This document shows positions 1-4,772 of a stretch of 5,000 nucleotides of DNA, one piece after another. Source of the stretch: an uncultured Christensenella sp. Its GTDB lineage: Bacteria; Bacillota; Clostridia; Christensenellales; UBA1242. The notes beneath the pieces are model-generated. The model did not search any database. It was not told the DNA's origin and saw only the letters and a list, made by a program, of their open reading frames with translations. How positions within the stretch are numbered: position 1 is the stretch's first letter; the number at the start of each line of letters is the position of its first letter. Position numbers and translations under genes: made by a program. The stretch covers positions 1 to 5,000 of the forward strand of contig CAJKWP010000059.1 in assembly GCA_905203645.1 (NCBI GenBank), written 5' to 3'.

Positions 1-51
1 ATGTCAAGCGAATTTGCAATTTTTTTTATATTTTTTCAAATATTTTTGCAA

Positions 52-86
52 AAAAACAACCTGACACGGTTTGTCAGATTGTTTTT
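52..86. terminator. Bidirectional intrinsic terminator-like hairpin
   Basis: The arms CTGACA (61-66) and TGTCAG (72-77) pair around the loop CGGTT. After one mismatch (C60/A78) the stem continues as AAAAACAA (52-59) with TTGTTTTT (79-86). Either strand therefore gives a stem followed by a U-rich tract. On the minus strand it could stop transcripts coming from the synthase operon about 570 bases upstream. On the plus strand it could serve a gene left of the window. The GC part of the stem is short, so efficiency is uncertain. Confidence 0.5.
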
Positions 87-139
87 ATAACCCACGTGAC
101 AAAAAATTATGCAAAATGCTTGTTTTTGTCCGCTGTCGT

Positions 140-168
140 TTGACTGTACTTTCCTGCCAAAAGATACT
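140..168 (+). promoter_or_regulatory. Possible lone sigma-A promoter
   Basis: TTGACT (140-145) and GATACT (163-168) are separated by 17 bases, giving 5 of 6 and 4 of 6 matches to the TTGACA/TATAAT consensus. No open reading frame worth calling follows on this strand. If it is active, the product would be a non-coding transcript entering the foldback cluster that starts near 286. AT-rich DNA gives such matches by chance, so this is weak. Confidence 0.25.
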
Positions 169-285
169 TCTTCTGCTGTAAAAAGTTTTTTTTAAATCAA
201 TTTAGCAAGCGTATGGTTACCCAATCAATGCGCCAGCCAACCAACAGCGCACTTATGTAGACGAGAAAAAATAAAGAGGCAAGAA

Positions 286-363
286 ACTAAATTTGTGCAA
301 TTGTAAACGATTTCTGCAGGCGATGAAATCGCCGAAGCCTTAGTGAACAATACACAATTTAGT
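286..363. repeat. Imperfect long stem-loop
   Basis: The left arm beginning ACTAAAT (286-292) pairs with the right arm ending ATTTAGT (357-363). Pairing continues imperfectly for about 20 bases per arm (TGTG against CACA, ATTGT against ACAAT, with small bulges). The interior contains a second compact hairpin, GGCGAT-GAA-ATCGCC at about 319-333. There is no U-tract after it on the plus strand, so it does not look like a terminator. Its right part overlaps the first copy of the direct repeat that begins at 331. Confidence 0.45.
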
Positions 364-408
364 AAACTTGACCCCTTTATTTTTTCCGAAAACACCCTTA
401 ACTAAGCG
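331..408 (+). repeat. Diverged direct repeat, copy A
   Basis: This segment matches 570-653 from GCCGAAGCC at the start to TAAGCG at the end. The shared blocks come in the same order: GCCGAAGCC, ACAC..TTTA.GTAA, ACTTGACC, TTTTTTC.GAAAACACC and TTAA.TAAGCG. It contains two copies of a 15-base motif of the form ACACyyTTAAsTAAG, a degenerate one at 352-365 and a clear one at 392-406. It encodes nothing recognisable. With copy B it brackets the hairpin-rich segment at 409-569. Confidence 0.5.
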
Positions 409-415
409 GGCTCTT

Positions 416-431
416 CGAAGCAATCGCTTCG
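416..431. repeat. Short perfect hairpin
   Basis: CGAAGC (416-421) and GCTTCG (426-431) form a perfect 6-bp stem with the 4-base loop AATC. Neither strand has a U-tract behind it, so it is not a simple terminator. It is the first of several adjoining hairpins between the two direct repeat copies. Confidence 0.5.
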
Positions 432-440
432 CACGAGAGT

Positions 441-485
441 CCGACCAAAACTTTTTGCAAAGCAAAAAATTTTGCGTTTGGTCGG
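441..485. repeat. Perfect nested palindrome / cruciform-capable element
   Basis: CCGACCAAA (441-449) and TTTGGTCGG (477-485) are perfect 9-base inverted arms. Between them a second stem, TTTTTGC (452-458) with GCAAAAA (462-468), closes on a 3-base AAA loop. The 9-bp outer stem is GC-rich at its base in otherwise AT-rich DNA, so it is unlikely to be chance. The element resembles the intergenic palindromes of REP/BIME or MITE-like families in architecture, but I do not recognise the sequence as a named family. Confidence 0.6.
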
Positions 486-490
486 AACAA

Positions 491-564
491 GCAAAAATTC
501 GGCCGTTAAGCGAAGTTTTTTTTGTGCAAACAAAAAAACGAGCCCGAAAGCCCGTAATTTTTGC
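491..564. repeat. Nested inverted repeat
   Basis: The outer arms GCAAAAATT (491-499) and AATTTTTGC (556-564) are perfect inverses. Inside, GTTTTTTTTG (515-524) pairs with CAAAAAAAC (531-539) around TGCAAA, with one T unpaired. The right flank (541-590) is about 60% GC by direct count, the most GC-rich patch seen in the intergenic DNA of this window. It has no coding signal on either strand. The element follows directly on the palindrome at 441-485. Confidence 0.45.
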
Positions 565-569
565 GCGTT

Positions 570-653
570 GCCGAAGCCTAGCGGTGCGACAACACTTTTA
601 AGTAAGACACTTGACCTTTTGCCGTTTTTTCTGAAAACACCTTTAAGTAAGCG
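570..653 (+). repeat. Diverged direct repeat, copy B
   Basis: This is the second copy of the repeat seen at 331-408. It contains two near-identical 15-base motifs, ACACTTTTAAGTAAG at 592-606 and ACACCTTTAAGTAAG at 637-651, which differ at one base. It ends only a few bases from the stop codon of the synthase gene (658-660), so the 3' untranslated part of that operon's message would begin with this repeat. No hairpin plus U-tract follows the synthase here, so transcription may continue into the foldback cluster. Confidence 0.5.
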
Positions 654-657
654 ATTT

Positions 658-1842
658 TTAAATAAGTCCCAACTCTCTCAAAGTTTCTGCGATTTTTTCG
701 GATGCTTCATCCATTTGTTCTTTGGTGTGAGTTGCGGTATAACTTGTACGAAGCAAACTTTGTCCAACAGGAACCGCTGGCGAAACAACAGGATTTACAT
801 AAACGCCCTTGTCTTGCAAAATCATGCAAGCTTTGAACGTCGCCATGTCATCATAGGTGAAAATCGGAATAATTGGTGTTGTGCTTTCAATAATTTTCAC
901 ACCTTTTTCTTTGAGTTTTTTGCGCATATACATGCTTATATCTTGCAATGCTTTGACTCTTTGTGGTTCATTTTCCAAAATTTCAAGCGATTTCAGCGCA
1001 CAAGCAACACTTGCTGGTGTAATTGAAGCACTGAAAATAAAAGGACGTGAAGTATGACGTACGTATTCGGCAACTTCGGCTGTACTTGCCATGTATCCGC
1101 CAAGACTGGCAAGCGATTTTGAAAATGTGCCCATATAAATATCAACTTCTTTTTCCAATCCAAAATGTTCGGCAGTGCCACGACCATGTTCTCCCAAAAC
1201 ACCAAGTCCGTGTGCATCGTCAACCATAACTCTTGCACCATATTTTTTTGCCAATGCAACAATTTCGGGCAGTTTGCAGATTTCACCACTCATTGAAAAT
1301 ACACCATCTGTCACAATCAAAATTCCACCATTTGTTGTATCAATTTGTGAAAGTTTTTGTTCCAAATCTTGCATATTGCTGTGTTCAAATCTGATCATCT
1401 TGCCAAAACTAAGTCTGCATGCGTCATATATACTTGCGTGGTTTTCTTTGTCACACAAAATAAAATCGTTTCTTCCAACTATTGCACTTATGATTGCAAG
1501 GTTTGATTGAAAACCCGTACTGAAAGTAACAACCGCTTCTTTTTGTAAAAACTTTGCAAGTTTTTCTTCCAATTCCACGTGCAAATCAAGTGTTCCGTTC
1601 AAAAATCTTGAACCACTGCAACCGCTTCCATATTTTTTGAGCGCTTGCACACCCGCTTCAATCACCCTTGGGTCAGACGTCAAACCCAAATAATTGTTTG
1701 AGCCAATCATAATGGTGCGTTTGCCGTTTATTTTTACTTCGGTATCCTGTCCAGAAGTTAATTGGCTGAAATAAGGATACACGTGATTTTCCTTTGCCAT
1801 TCTTACTTTTTCAATTTCGCTACATTTTTTGAATAAATCCAT
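658..1842 (-). CDS. PLP-dependent alpha-oxoamine synthase, serine palmitoyltransferase-like
   Basis: This 394-residue protein is full length for the alpha-oxoamine synthase family (fold type I, cytosolic), which condenses an amino acid with an acyl-CoA or acyl-ACP and releases CO2. Visible family residues are the PLP-stacking His135 (in ENHAS), Asp208 and His211 (in VDDAHG), the Schiff-base Lys242 (in GTFSKSLASLGGY) and the substrate-carboxylate Arg365 (in LLRTS). The GTFSKS form of the lysine motif, YGSGCSGSRFLNGT (71-84) and IFSAS..TPA match my memory of Bacteroides-type serine palmitoyltransferase. KBL and BioF usually have GK rather than SK at this lysine. The ATG at 1842 has an AAGGA box (1853-1857) 10 bases upstream. 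The gene lies 20 bases after the SDR stop and is probably co-transcribed with it. The product could be 3-ketosphinganine or a related amino ketone. Glycine C-acetyltransferase or 8-amino-7-oxononanoate synthase are the likely automatic labels and are not excluded. The family is near certain, the substrate is not. Confidence 0.9.
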   Translation of the reverse strand: MDLFKKCSEIEKVRMAKENHVYPYFSQLTSGQDTEVKINGKRTIMIGSNNYLGLTSDPRVIEAGVQALKKYGSGCSGSRFLNGTLDLHVELEEKLAKFLQKEAVVTFSTGFQSNLAIISAIVGRNDFILCDKENHASIYDACRLSFGKMIRFEHSNMQDLEQKLSQIDTTNGGILIVTDGVFSMSGEICKLPEIVALAKKYGARVMVDDAHGLGVLGEHGRGTAEHFGLEKEVDIYMGTFSKSLASLGGYMASTAEVAEYVRHTSRPFIFSASITPASVACALKSLEILENEPQRVKALQDISMYMRKKLKEKGVKIIESTTPIIPIFTYDDMATFKACMILQDKGVYVNPVVSPAVPVGQSLLRTSYTATHTKEQMDEASEKIAETLRELGLI

Positions 1843-1862
1843 TTTTTTGTTTTCCTTTTATT

Positions 1863-2648
1863 TTAGTTGTACATTTTGTTTACCACAAAAAGCATAATAT
1901 TGTTTGGCAATATTTTTGACAAAAACACCAAAAATTTGTTTTTGAACCCAACACTAACGAGTGCCTTCGGTCTTTTTGATTTCAAAAGTTTCAAAACTGT
2001 TTTGGCTATTTTTTCGCTTGGCATTCCCTTGCGTTCATCCTTTTCCATTTTTTTTACGCTTTTGTCAAGATTTGTGTAATTTTGATTGTGAGTTTTTATC
2101 CTTGCGTCAGTAAATCCGGTTTTGGTATCCCCAGGCATAACAGCACTCACCCAAACCCCAAAGTTTTTGACTTCATTGCGAAGTGCCATCGAAAATCCAT
2201 TGACCGCAAACTTGCTTGCCGAATAACCCGATTGATACGGAATTGGAAACACGCCCGCCAATGAAGAGATGTTCACAATTCGACCACCACCATTTTGACG
2301 CATTGACGGAAGGACATATTCACACATATTGGTAAGTGCAAAATAGTTGAGTTCGAACTCCGCTCTGCGATTTTGCAAACCAATACTTTCAAATGCACCA
2401 GACATTCCACGACCAGCATTGTTGATCAAAACATCAATCTTGCCTTCTTTTTTCAATATCATATTTAGTGTGCTTTTTGCCATTTCTTGATCAGTTATAT
2501 CGCAAACCAAACTTTCAAAATTTTGATTTTTAACTTCTCTTCTTGAAAGTCCATAAACCTTGTATCCGTTTTGTCCAAGCAAATTTGCAACCGCAAGCCC
2601 AATGCCCGAACTTGCGCCCGTAACCACAGCAACTTTTGTATTTGTCAT
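1863..2648 (-). CDS. Classical short-chain dehydrogenase/reductase (SDR)
   Basis: This 261-residue Rossmann-fold oxidoreductase is a typical length for classical SDRs. Visible features are the nucleotide-binding TGASSGIG (10-17), NNAG (76-79), and the catalytic set Asn101, Ser129, Tyr142 and Lys146 (YSASK). A PG turn (172-173) follows. The last 24 residues or so are hydrophobic and basic, which could help the protein sit at a membrane or hold a lipid substrate. I chose the ATG at 2648 because it puts the glycine motif 9 residues from the N-terminus, as usual. Upstream in-frame starts (ATG at 2672, TTG at 2708) would add an unusual Phe/Cys-rich extension, and the AAGGA at 2686-2690 is 13 bases from 2672, which is long. 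The gene is first in a likely operon with the synthase, so reduction of that enzyme's 3-keto product is the natural hypothesis. The substrate cannot be read from sequence. It lacks the extended-SDR look of the bacterial ceramide-pathway reductase CerR. Confidence 0.88.
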   Translation of the reverse strand: MTNTKVAVVTGASSGIGLAVANLLGQNGYKVYGLSRREVKNQNFESLVCDITDQEMAKSTLNMILKKEGKIDVLINNAGRGMSGAFESIGLQNRRAEFELNYFALTNMCEYVLPSMRQNGGGRIVNISSLAGVFPIPYQSGYSASKFAVNGFSMALRNEVKNFGVWVSAVMPGDTKTGFTDARIKTHNQNYTNLDKSVKKMEKDERKGMPSEKIAKTVLKLLKSKRPKALVSVGFKNKFLVFLSKILPNNIMLFVVNKMYN

Positions 2649-2665
2649 GAATCTATTATGACAAA
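2641..2665. promoter_or_regulatory. 25-bp palindromic operator candidate
   Basis: TTTGTCAT (2641-2648) and ATGACAAA (2658-2665) are perfect 8-base inverted arms separated by 9 bases. The palindrome covers the -10 box of the SDR promoter and the SDR start codon. A dimeric repressor bound here would block RNA polymerase directly. One arm is also the first codons of the gene, so coding constraint accounts for only that half of the symmetry. The regulator is unknown. Confidence 0.5.
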
Positions 2666-2684
2666 ACTTCATCCCAAAAGTCAA
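2655..2684 (-). promoter_or_regulatory. SDR-synthase operon promoter
   Basis: Read on the minus strand, TTGACT (2679-2684) and CATAAT (2655-2660) are separated by 18 bases, each matching consensus at 5 of 6 positions. A TG one base before the -10 box makes an extended -10 (TGTCATAAT). Transcription would be expected to start about 7 bases past the -10, which falls on or next to the A of the ATG at 2648. No Shine-Dalgarno sequence fits in that space, so the message may be leaderless. Confidence 0.6.
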
Positions 2685-2732
2685 GTCCTTATCAAAACAA
2701 AAAAGCAAGAATAATGTTGAACTGGCAAGTGC

Positions 2733-2770
2733 AAATATATCTGTGTAAACATTCTTCGAAAAATATATCT
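2733..2770. repeat. Pair of 10-base direct repeats upstream of the SDR promoter
   Basis: AAATATATCT occurs at 2733-2742 and again at 2761-2770, a 28-base period, with AAAC shortly after both. The pair lies upstream of the SDR -35 box. It could be activator sites or chance in AT-rich DNA. The spacing is not a whole number of helical turns. Confidence 0.25.
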
Positions 2771-2786
2771 AAACGTTTTTTATCAA

Positions 2787-2819
2787 AAAAAAGACCTTTG
2801 AAATTCAAAAGTCTTTTTT
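2787..2819 (-). terminator. Intrinsic terminator of the lipoprotein gene
   Basis: AAAAAAGAC (2787-2795) pairs with GTCTTTTTT (2811-2819). After a C/A mismatch the stem continues as TTTGA (2797-2801) with TCAAA (2805-2809). On the minus strand the stem ends in a run of eight T (2785-2792 complement), a classic U-tract. It begins 32 bases past the lipoprotein stop codon and separates that gene from the SDR promoter, which supports two independent units. The structure is nearly symmetrical and could also act on plus-strand transcripts. Confidence 0.85.
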
Positions 2820-2851
2820 GTGTTTTCGGTATTCAAAATTTATTACGCTGT

Positions 2852-4303
2852 TTAAGTTTCGTTTATTACAACTCTTACACCGAGCAAATACGAATATTCC
2901 TTGCCTTCCAAATTGTACTTGTATTCAAACAAAATTTGGTCGCCGTCTTTGTAATCTTGCAAATTTTTCTTATTGATTGCCCAATCCATTGTGAGTGTAG
3001 CTTTTTCAGTTGCACCACTCATTCTGCTAATAGTAAGTTCTGGATTCACAATTCTTACTGTATTTTCTGGTCTTGAAATTTCAACTCTGCATTCATACAC
3101 TTTTGAAATATTTTTTATTGGATCAACAGTTTCGTTGTAGATGAAGAATGCTTGTTTGTAAACTTTACCACGATATTCAAAACTTACTACTTGATATCCT
3201 TCTTTTGTATTGTCATAACCAGTTACGTTTACAACCTTGTTGGCGCCAATGCAATTTATTTCGTTGATGTCAACGTATTTTGAAGAACTGTCACCAAAAG
3301 TATTATATTCAAGTCTGTACCCTTGCTTGTACAAACTGTCTGCTTGGTTCAAGTAAATAATTTTGTTATTGTTGTACAATTCAAAATCTTTAACTTGGTT
3401 GCGTGGCAAATCTTCTTCGGATTCAACAACTATGTAACTTACTTGTTTTGATACTTCTGTTGTTTGATTCATATATTTGATTGTTGCAGTTTTTGAACCA
3501 GCTGTTGTCAAATCAAAACCTTCAACATCTGTTATTTCAAGACCACCAAATTCTGCATTGCCATAATAGTCAGTTTTAATTACAACAGTTTCTTCTGACA
3601 GTATGTCGATAAGGTCTTTTTTCATTGTTTCGTCTGCCAAATTAAATTCTGTATTTTTTACAAGATAATAATCTGCTTCATAAACTGGGAGCTTGTCATC
3701 GAAACTTAAGGATTTTTCAAAATCATTAGTTTCCTTTTCTGTAAATATTCTCAAAACTGTGTTTTCAGCAAGTTTTTGTGTATTTTCCTTGTACAATATT
3801 TGAATATTTTCACCAAGTATGAAAAGAACGTATGAGTCACTGAAAGCAAGATTTTCTTTGAACATTTCGGCATAGATTTTTTCAATAGCGGCAACCATAG
3901 ACGCCATATCTGAATTATCTTCTTGATTTTTTGGAATCAAATTTCCAAACATATAGACATTCCCGCTGTCAATAACTTTCCCGAAATTATCAAACTTCAC
4001 ACTTGTAACTTTGTTTTCTTTGCTAACAACCATTGAACCATTAAGTTCAACAATTTCAGTCAACACATCCCTAACCGTAGTCATAGTCAATGTGAATTTG
4101 CCGTCTTTTTTGATGTCAAGTACGGTTGTGTTCATTTCACTACTGCCGGAACCGTATGATTCGTAAACAGTACCGCTGTACTTTCCGGCAACAGCGTCAG
4201 CATAGTTTTTGCCACTACCATTATCGCCACCGCAGGCAGTAAGCACAAACATGCAGGATACGATCAAGCATAATGCAAGCATCGCATTCAAAAATTTTTT
4301 CAT
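2852..4303 (-). CDS. Secreted lipoprotein with Ig-like repeats, function unknown
   Basis: This 483-residue protein carries a lipoprotein signal peptide: MKK, a hydrophobic core (about 4-22) and the lipobox LTAC with the lipidated Cys24, followed by a GGDNGSG linker. It should be anchored on the outer face of the membrane. Residues about 38-105 (GKYSGT, then LDIKKDGKFTL) look like a small beta-barrel or lipocalin-like module. Residues about 222-292 (GLEIT, F.L...GSKTATIKY, VSYIVV) resemble a group 3 bacterial Ig-like domain. Residues about 312-390 look like a second, more diverged copy, and 400-483 is another beta-rich segment. I see no catalytic motif, so binding or surface architecture is more likely than an enzyme activity. 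The ATG at 4303 is preceded by a perfect GGAGG (4308-4312), only 4 bases away. The frame stays open to 4507, but that extension would bury the signal peptide. It has its own terminator and a possible promoter. Confidence 0.85.
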   Translation of the reverse strand: MKKFLNAMLALCLIVSCMFVLTACGGDNGSGKNYADAVAGKYSGTVYESYGSGSSEMNTTVLDIKKDGKFTLTMTTVRDVLTEIVELNGSMVVSKENKVTSVKFDNFGKVIDSGNVYMFGNLIPKNQEDNSDMASMVAAIEKIYAEMFKENLAFSDSYVLFILGENIQILYKENTQKLAENTVLRIFTEKETNDFEKSLSFDDKLPVYEADYYLVKNTEFNLADETMKKDLIDILSEETVVIKTDYYGNAEFGGLEITDVEGFDLTTAGSKTATIKYMNQTTEVSKQVSYIVVESEEDLPRNQVKDFELYNNNKIIYLNQADSLYKQGYRLEYNTFGDSSSKYVDINEINCIGANKVVNVTGYDNTKEGYQVVSFEYRGKVYKQAFFIYNETVDPIKNISKVYECRVEISRPENTVRIVNPELTISRMSGATEKATLTMDWAINKKNLQDYKDGDQILFEYKYNLEGKEYSYLLGVRVVINET

Positions 4304-4319
4304 ATTACCTCCATTTTTT

Positions 4320-4335
4320 TCATCACATTTGATGA
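4320..4335. promoter_or_regulatory. Short inverted repeat in the lipoprotein leader
   Basis: TCATCA (4320-4325) and TGATGA (4330-4335) are perfect inverses around CATT. The element lies just downstream of the proposed lipoprotein -10 box, about where transcription would start, and ahead of the GGAGG box. It could be an operator or a 5' leader hairpin. It is short enough to be chance. Confidence 0.25.
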
Positions 4336-4338
4336 TTA

Positions 4339-4366
4339 AATATATGCTATCAAAAAAAAGAGCAAA
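4339..4366 (-). promoter_or_regulatory. Possible lipoprotein promoter
   Basis: On the minus strand TTTGCT (4361-4366) and TATATT (4339-4344) are 16 bases apart. The -10 is good and the -35 poor. A promoter must lie in this interval because the tRNA unit upstream runs the other way, but the exact boxes are uncertain in such AT-rich DNA. Confidence 0.35.
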
Positions 4367-4525
4367 AGTAAAGCAAAAAAATATATTCGCGTCACAAACT
4401 CCAAAACGTGCATATTTCCAAAATAGATAGCACATGCCGACAAAACTATATATATTCGGTCTGATTTCAAATTGTGAAAATTTTGTTTTAGAAAATTCAA
4501 GTTGCAAAAAAATTTGCTAAAACAC

Positions 4526-4554
4526 TTGCAATCTTAAAATTTGTATGTTAAAAT
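4526..4554 (+). promoter_or_regulatory. tRNA-Leu promoter
   Basis: TTGCAA (4526-4531) and TAAAAT (4549-4554) are 17 bases apart, with TG at 4546-4547 giving an extended -10. Transcription would begin near 4561, leaving a leader of about 15 bases before the mature tRNA, which is normal for a stable RNA gene. Confidence 0.65.
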
Positions 4555-4575
4555 AGCAAAGTCAATAAATCGCAT

Positions 4576-4661
4576 GCCGAAATGGCGGAATGGCAGACGC
4601 ACAAGACTCAAAATCTTGCGAGGGCAACTTCATGTGGGTTCAAGTCCCACTTTCGGCACCA
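4576..4661 (+). tRNA. tRNA-Leu (anticodon CAA)
   Basis: This is a complete 86-base class II tRNA. The acceptor stem pairs GCCGAAA (4576-4582) with TTTCGGC (4651-4657), followed by discriminator A and an encoded CCA (4659-4661). The anticodon stem CAAGA/TCTTG holds the loop CTCAAAA, with CAA at 4609-4611, reading the UUG codon. A long variable arm (GAGG-GCAA-CTTC) and the T arm GTGGG-TTCAAGT-CCCAC complete the fold and agree with leucine identity. It is a single-gene unit with its own promoter and terminator. The 3' ends of tRNA-Leu genes are common integration sites, but I cannot see a second copy of the end sequence within this window. Confidence 0.97.
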
Positions 4662-4665
4662 ATAC

Positions 4666-4712
4666 AAGTCTAAATCGAATACTTTATTTAAGTGTTTGGT
4701 TTAGACTTTTTT
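4666..4712 (+). terminator. Intrinsic terminator of tRNA-Leu
   Basis: AAGTCTAAA (4666-4674) pairs perfectly with TTTAGACTT (4700-4708). An inner stem AATACTT (4678-4684) with AAGTGTT (4690-4696) has one G-T pair. The hairpin runs into a T-tract ending at 4712. It starts 4 bases past the tRNA and isolates it from the gene that follows. Confidence 0.85.
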
Positions 4713-4725
4713 ATTTGCAAAAACA

Positions 4726-4754
4726 TTTCAAAACCCAACAATATATGTTATAAT
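4726..4754 (+). promoter_or_regulatory. Promoter of the right-edge gene
   Basis: A perfect TATAAT (4749-4754) with an upstream TG (4746-4747) forms a full extended -10. TTCAAA (4726-4731) lies 17 bases upstream as a fair -35. The start site would be near 4761, giving a very short leader that just includes the GAGG ribosome binding site. The TATGTTAxAAT block is shared with the tRNA-Leu promoter. Confidence 0.65.
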
Positions 4755-4772
4755 TTTTATACGAGGTTTACT

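Larger units (their letters stand above)
1..285. other. Non-coding left flank, no gene found
   Basis: I see no supported gene here. The stretch is AT-rich with homopolymer runs, and contains the terminator-like hairpin at 52-86 and a possible plus-strand promoter at 140-168, both listed separately. At the very edge, bases 2-7 read TTGACA on the minus strand, a consensus -35 box whose -10 would lie outside the window, so a minus-strand gene may begin to the left. A roughly 30-codon open stretch on the minus strand (about 196-285) reads like a hydrophobic C-terminal tail, but it begins directly after a stop codon and has no start codon, so I do not call it a gene. Confidence 0.6.

Noticed and set aside
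196..285. Hydrophobic ~30-residue minus-strand open stretch resembling a membrane protein tail
   Set aside because: It begins directly after an in-frame stop, has no start codon, and the other frames upstream give no continuation that I could follow. It is too short to separate from chance.
1..657. CRISPR array or known riboswitch in the hairpin-rich region
   Set aside because: The repeats are few, diverged and unevenly spaced with no unique spacers, and no riboswitch core that I know was recognisable.
368..1026. Plus-strand open frames across the left repeats and the 3' end of the synthase gene
   Set aside because: They lack a convincing ribosome binding site, have low-complexity or antisense-like composition, and overlap hairpins or the well-supported minus-strand synthase.
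2649..2708. N-terminal extension of the SDR from TTG at 2708 or ATG at 2672
   Set aside because: The extension contains the promoter boxes, is Phe/Cys-rich, and would put the TGASSGIG motif unusually far from the N-terminus. The AAGGA is 13 bases from the ATG at 2672.
4304..4507. N-terminal extension of the lipoprotein frame to 4507
   Set aside because: It would bury a textbook lipoprotein signal peptide that has GGAGG right before its own ATG. The extension covers the probable promoter.
4541..4753. 70-codon plus-strand open frame
   Set aside because: It runs straight through the tRNA-Leu gene and its terminator, so it is not coding.
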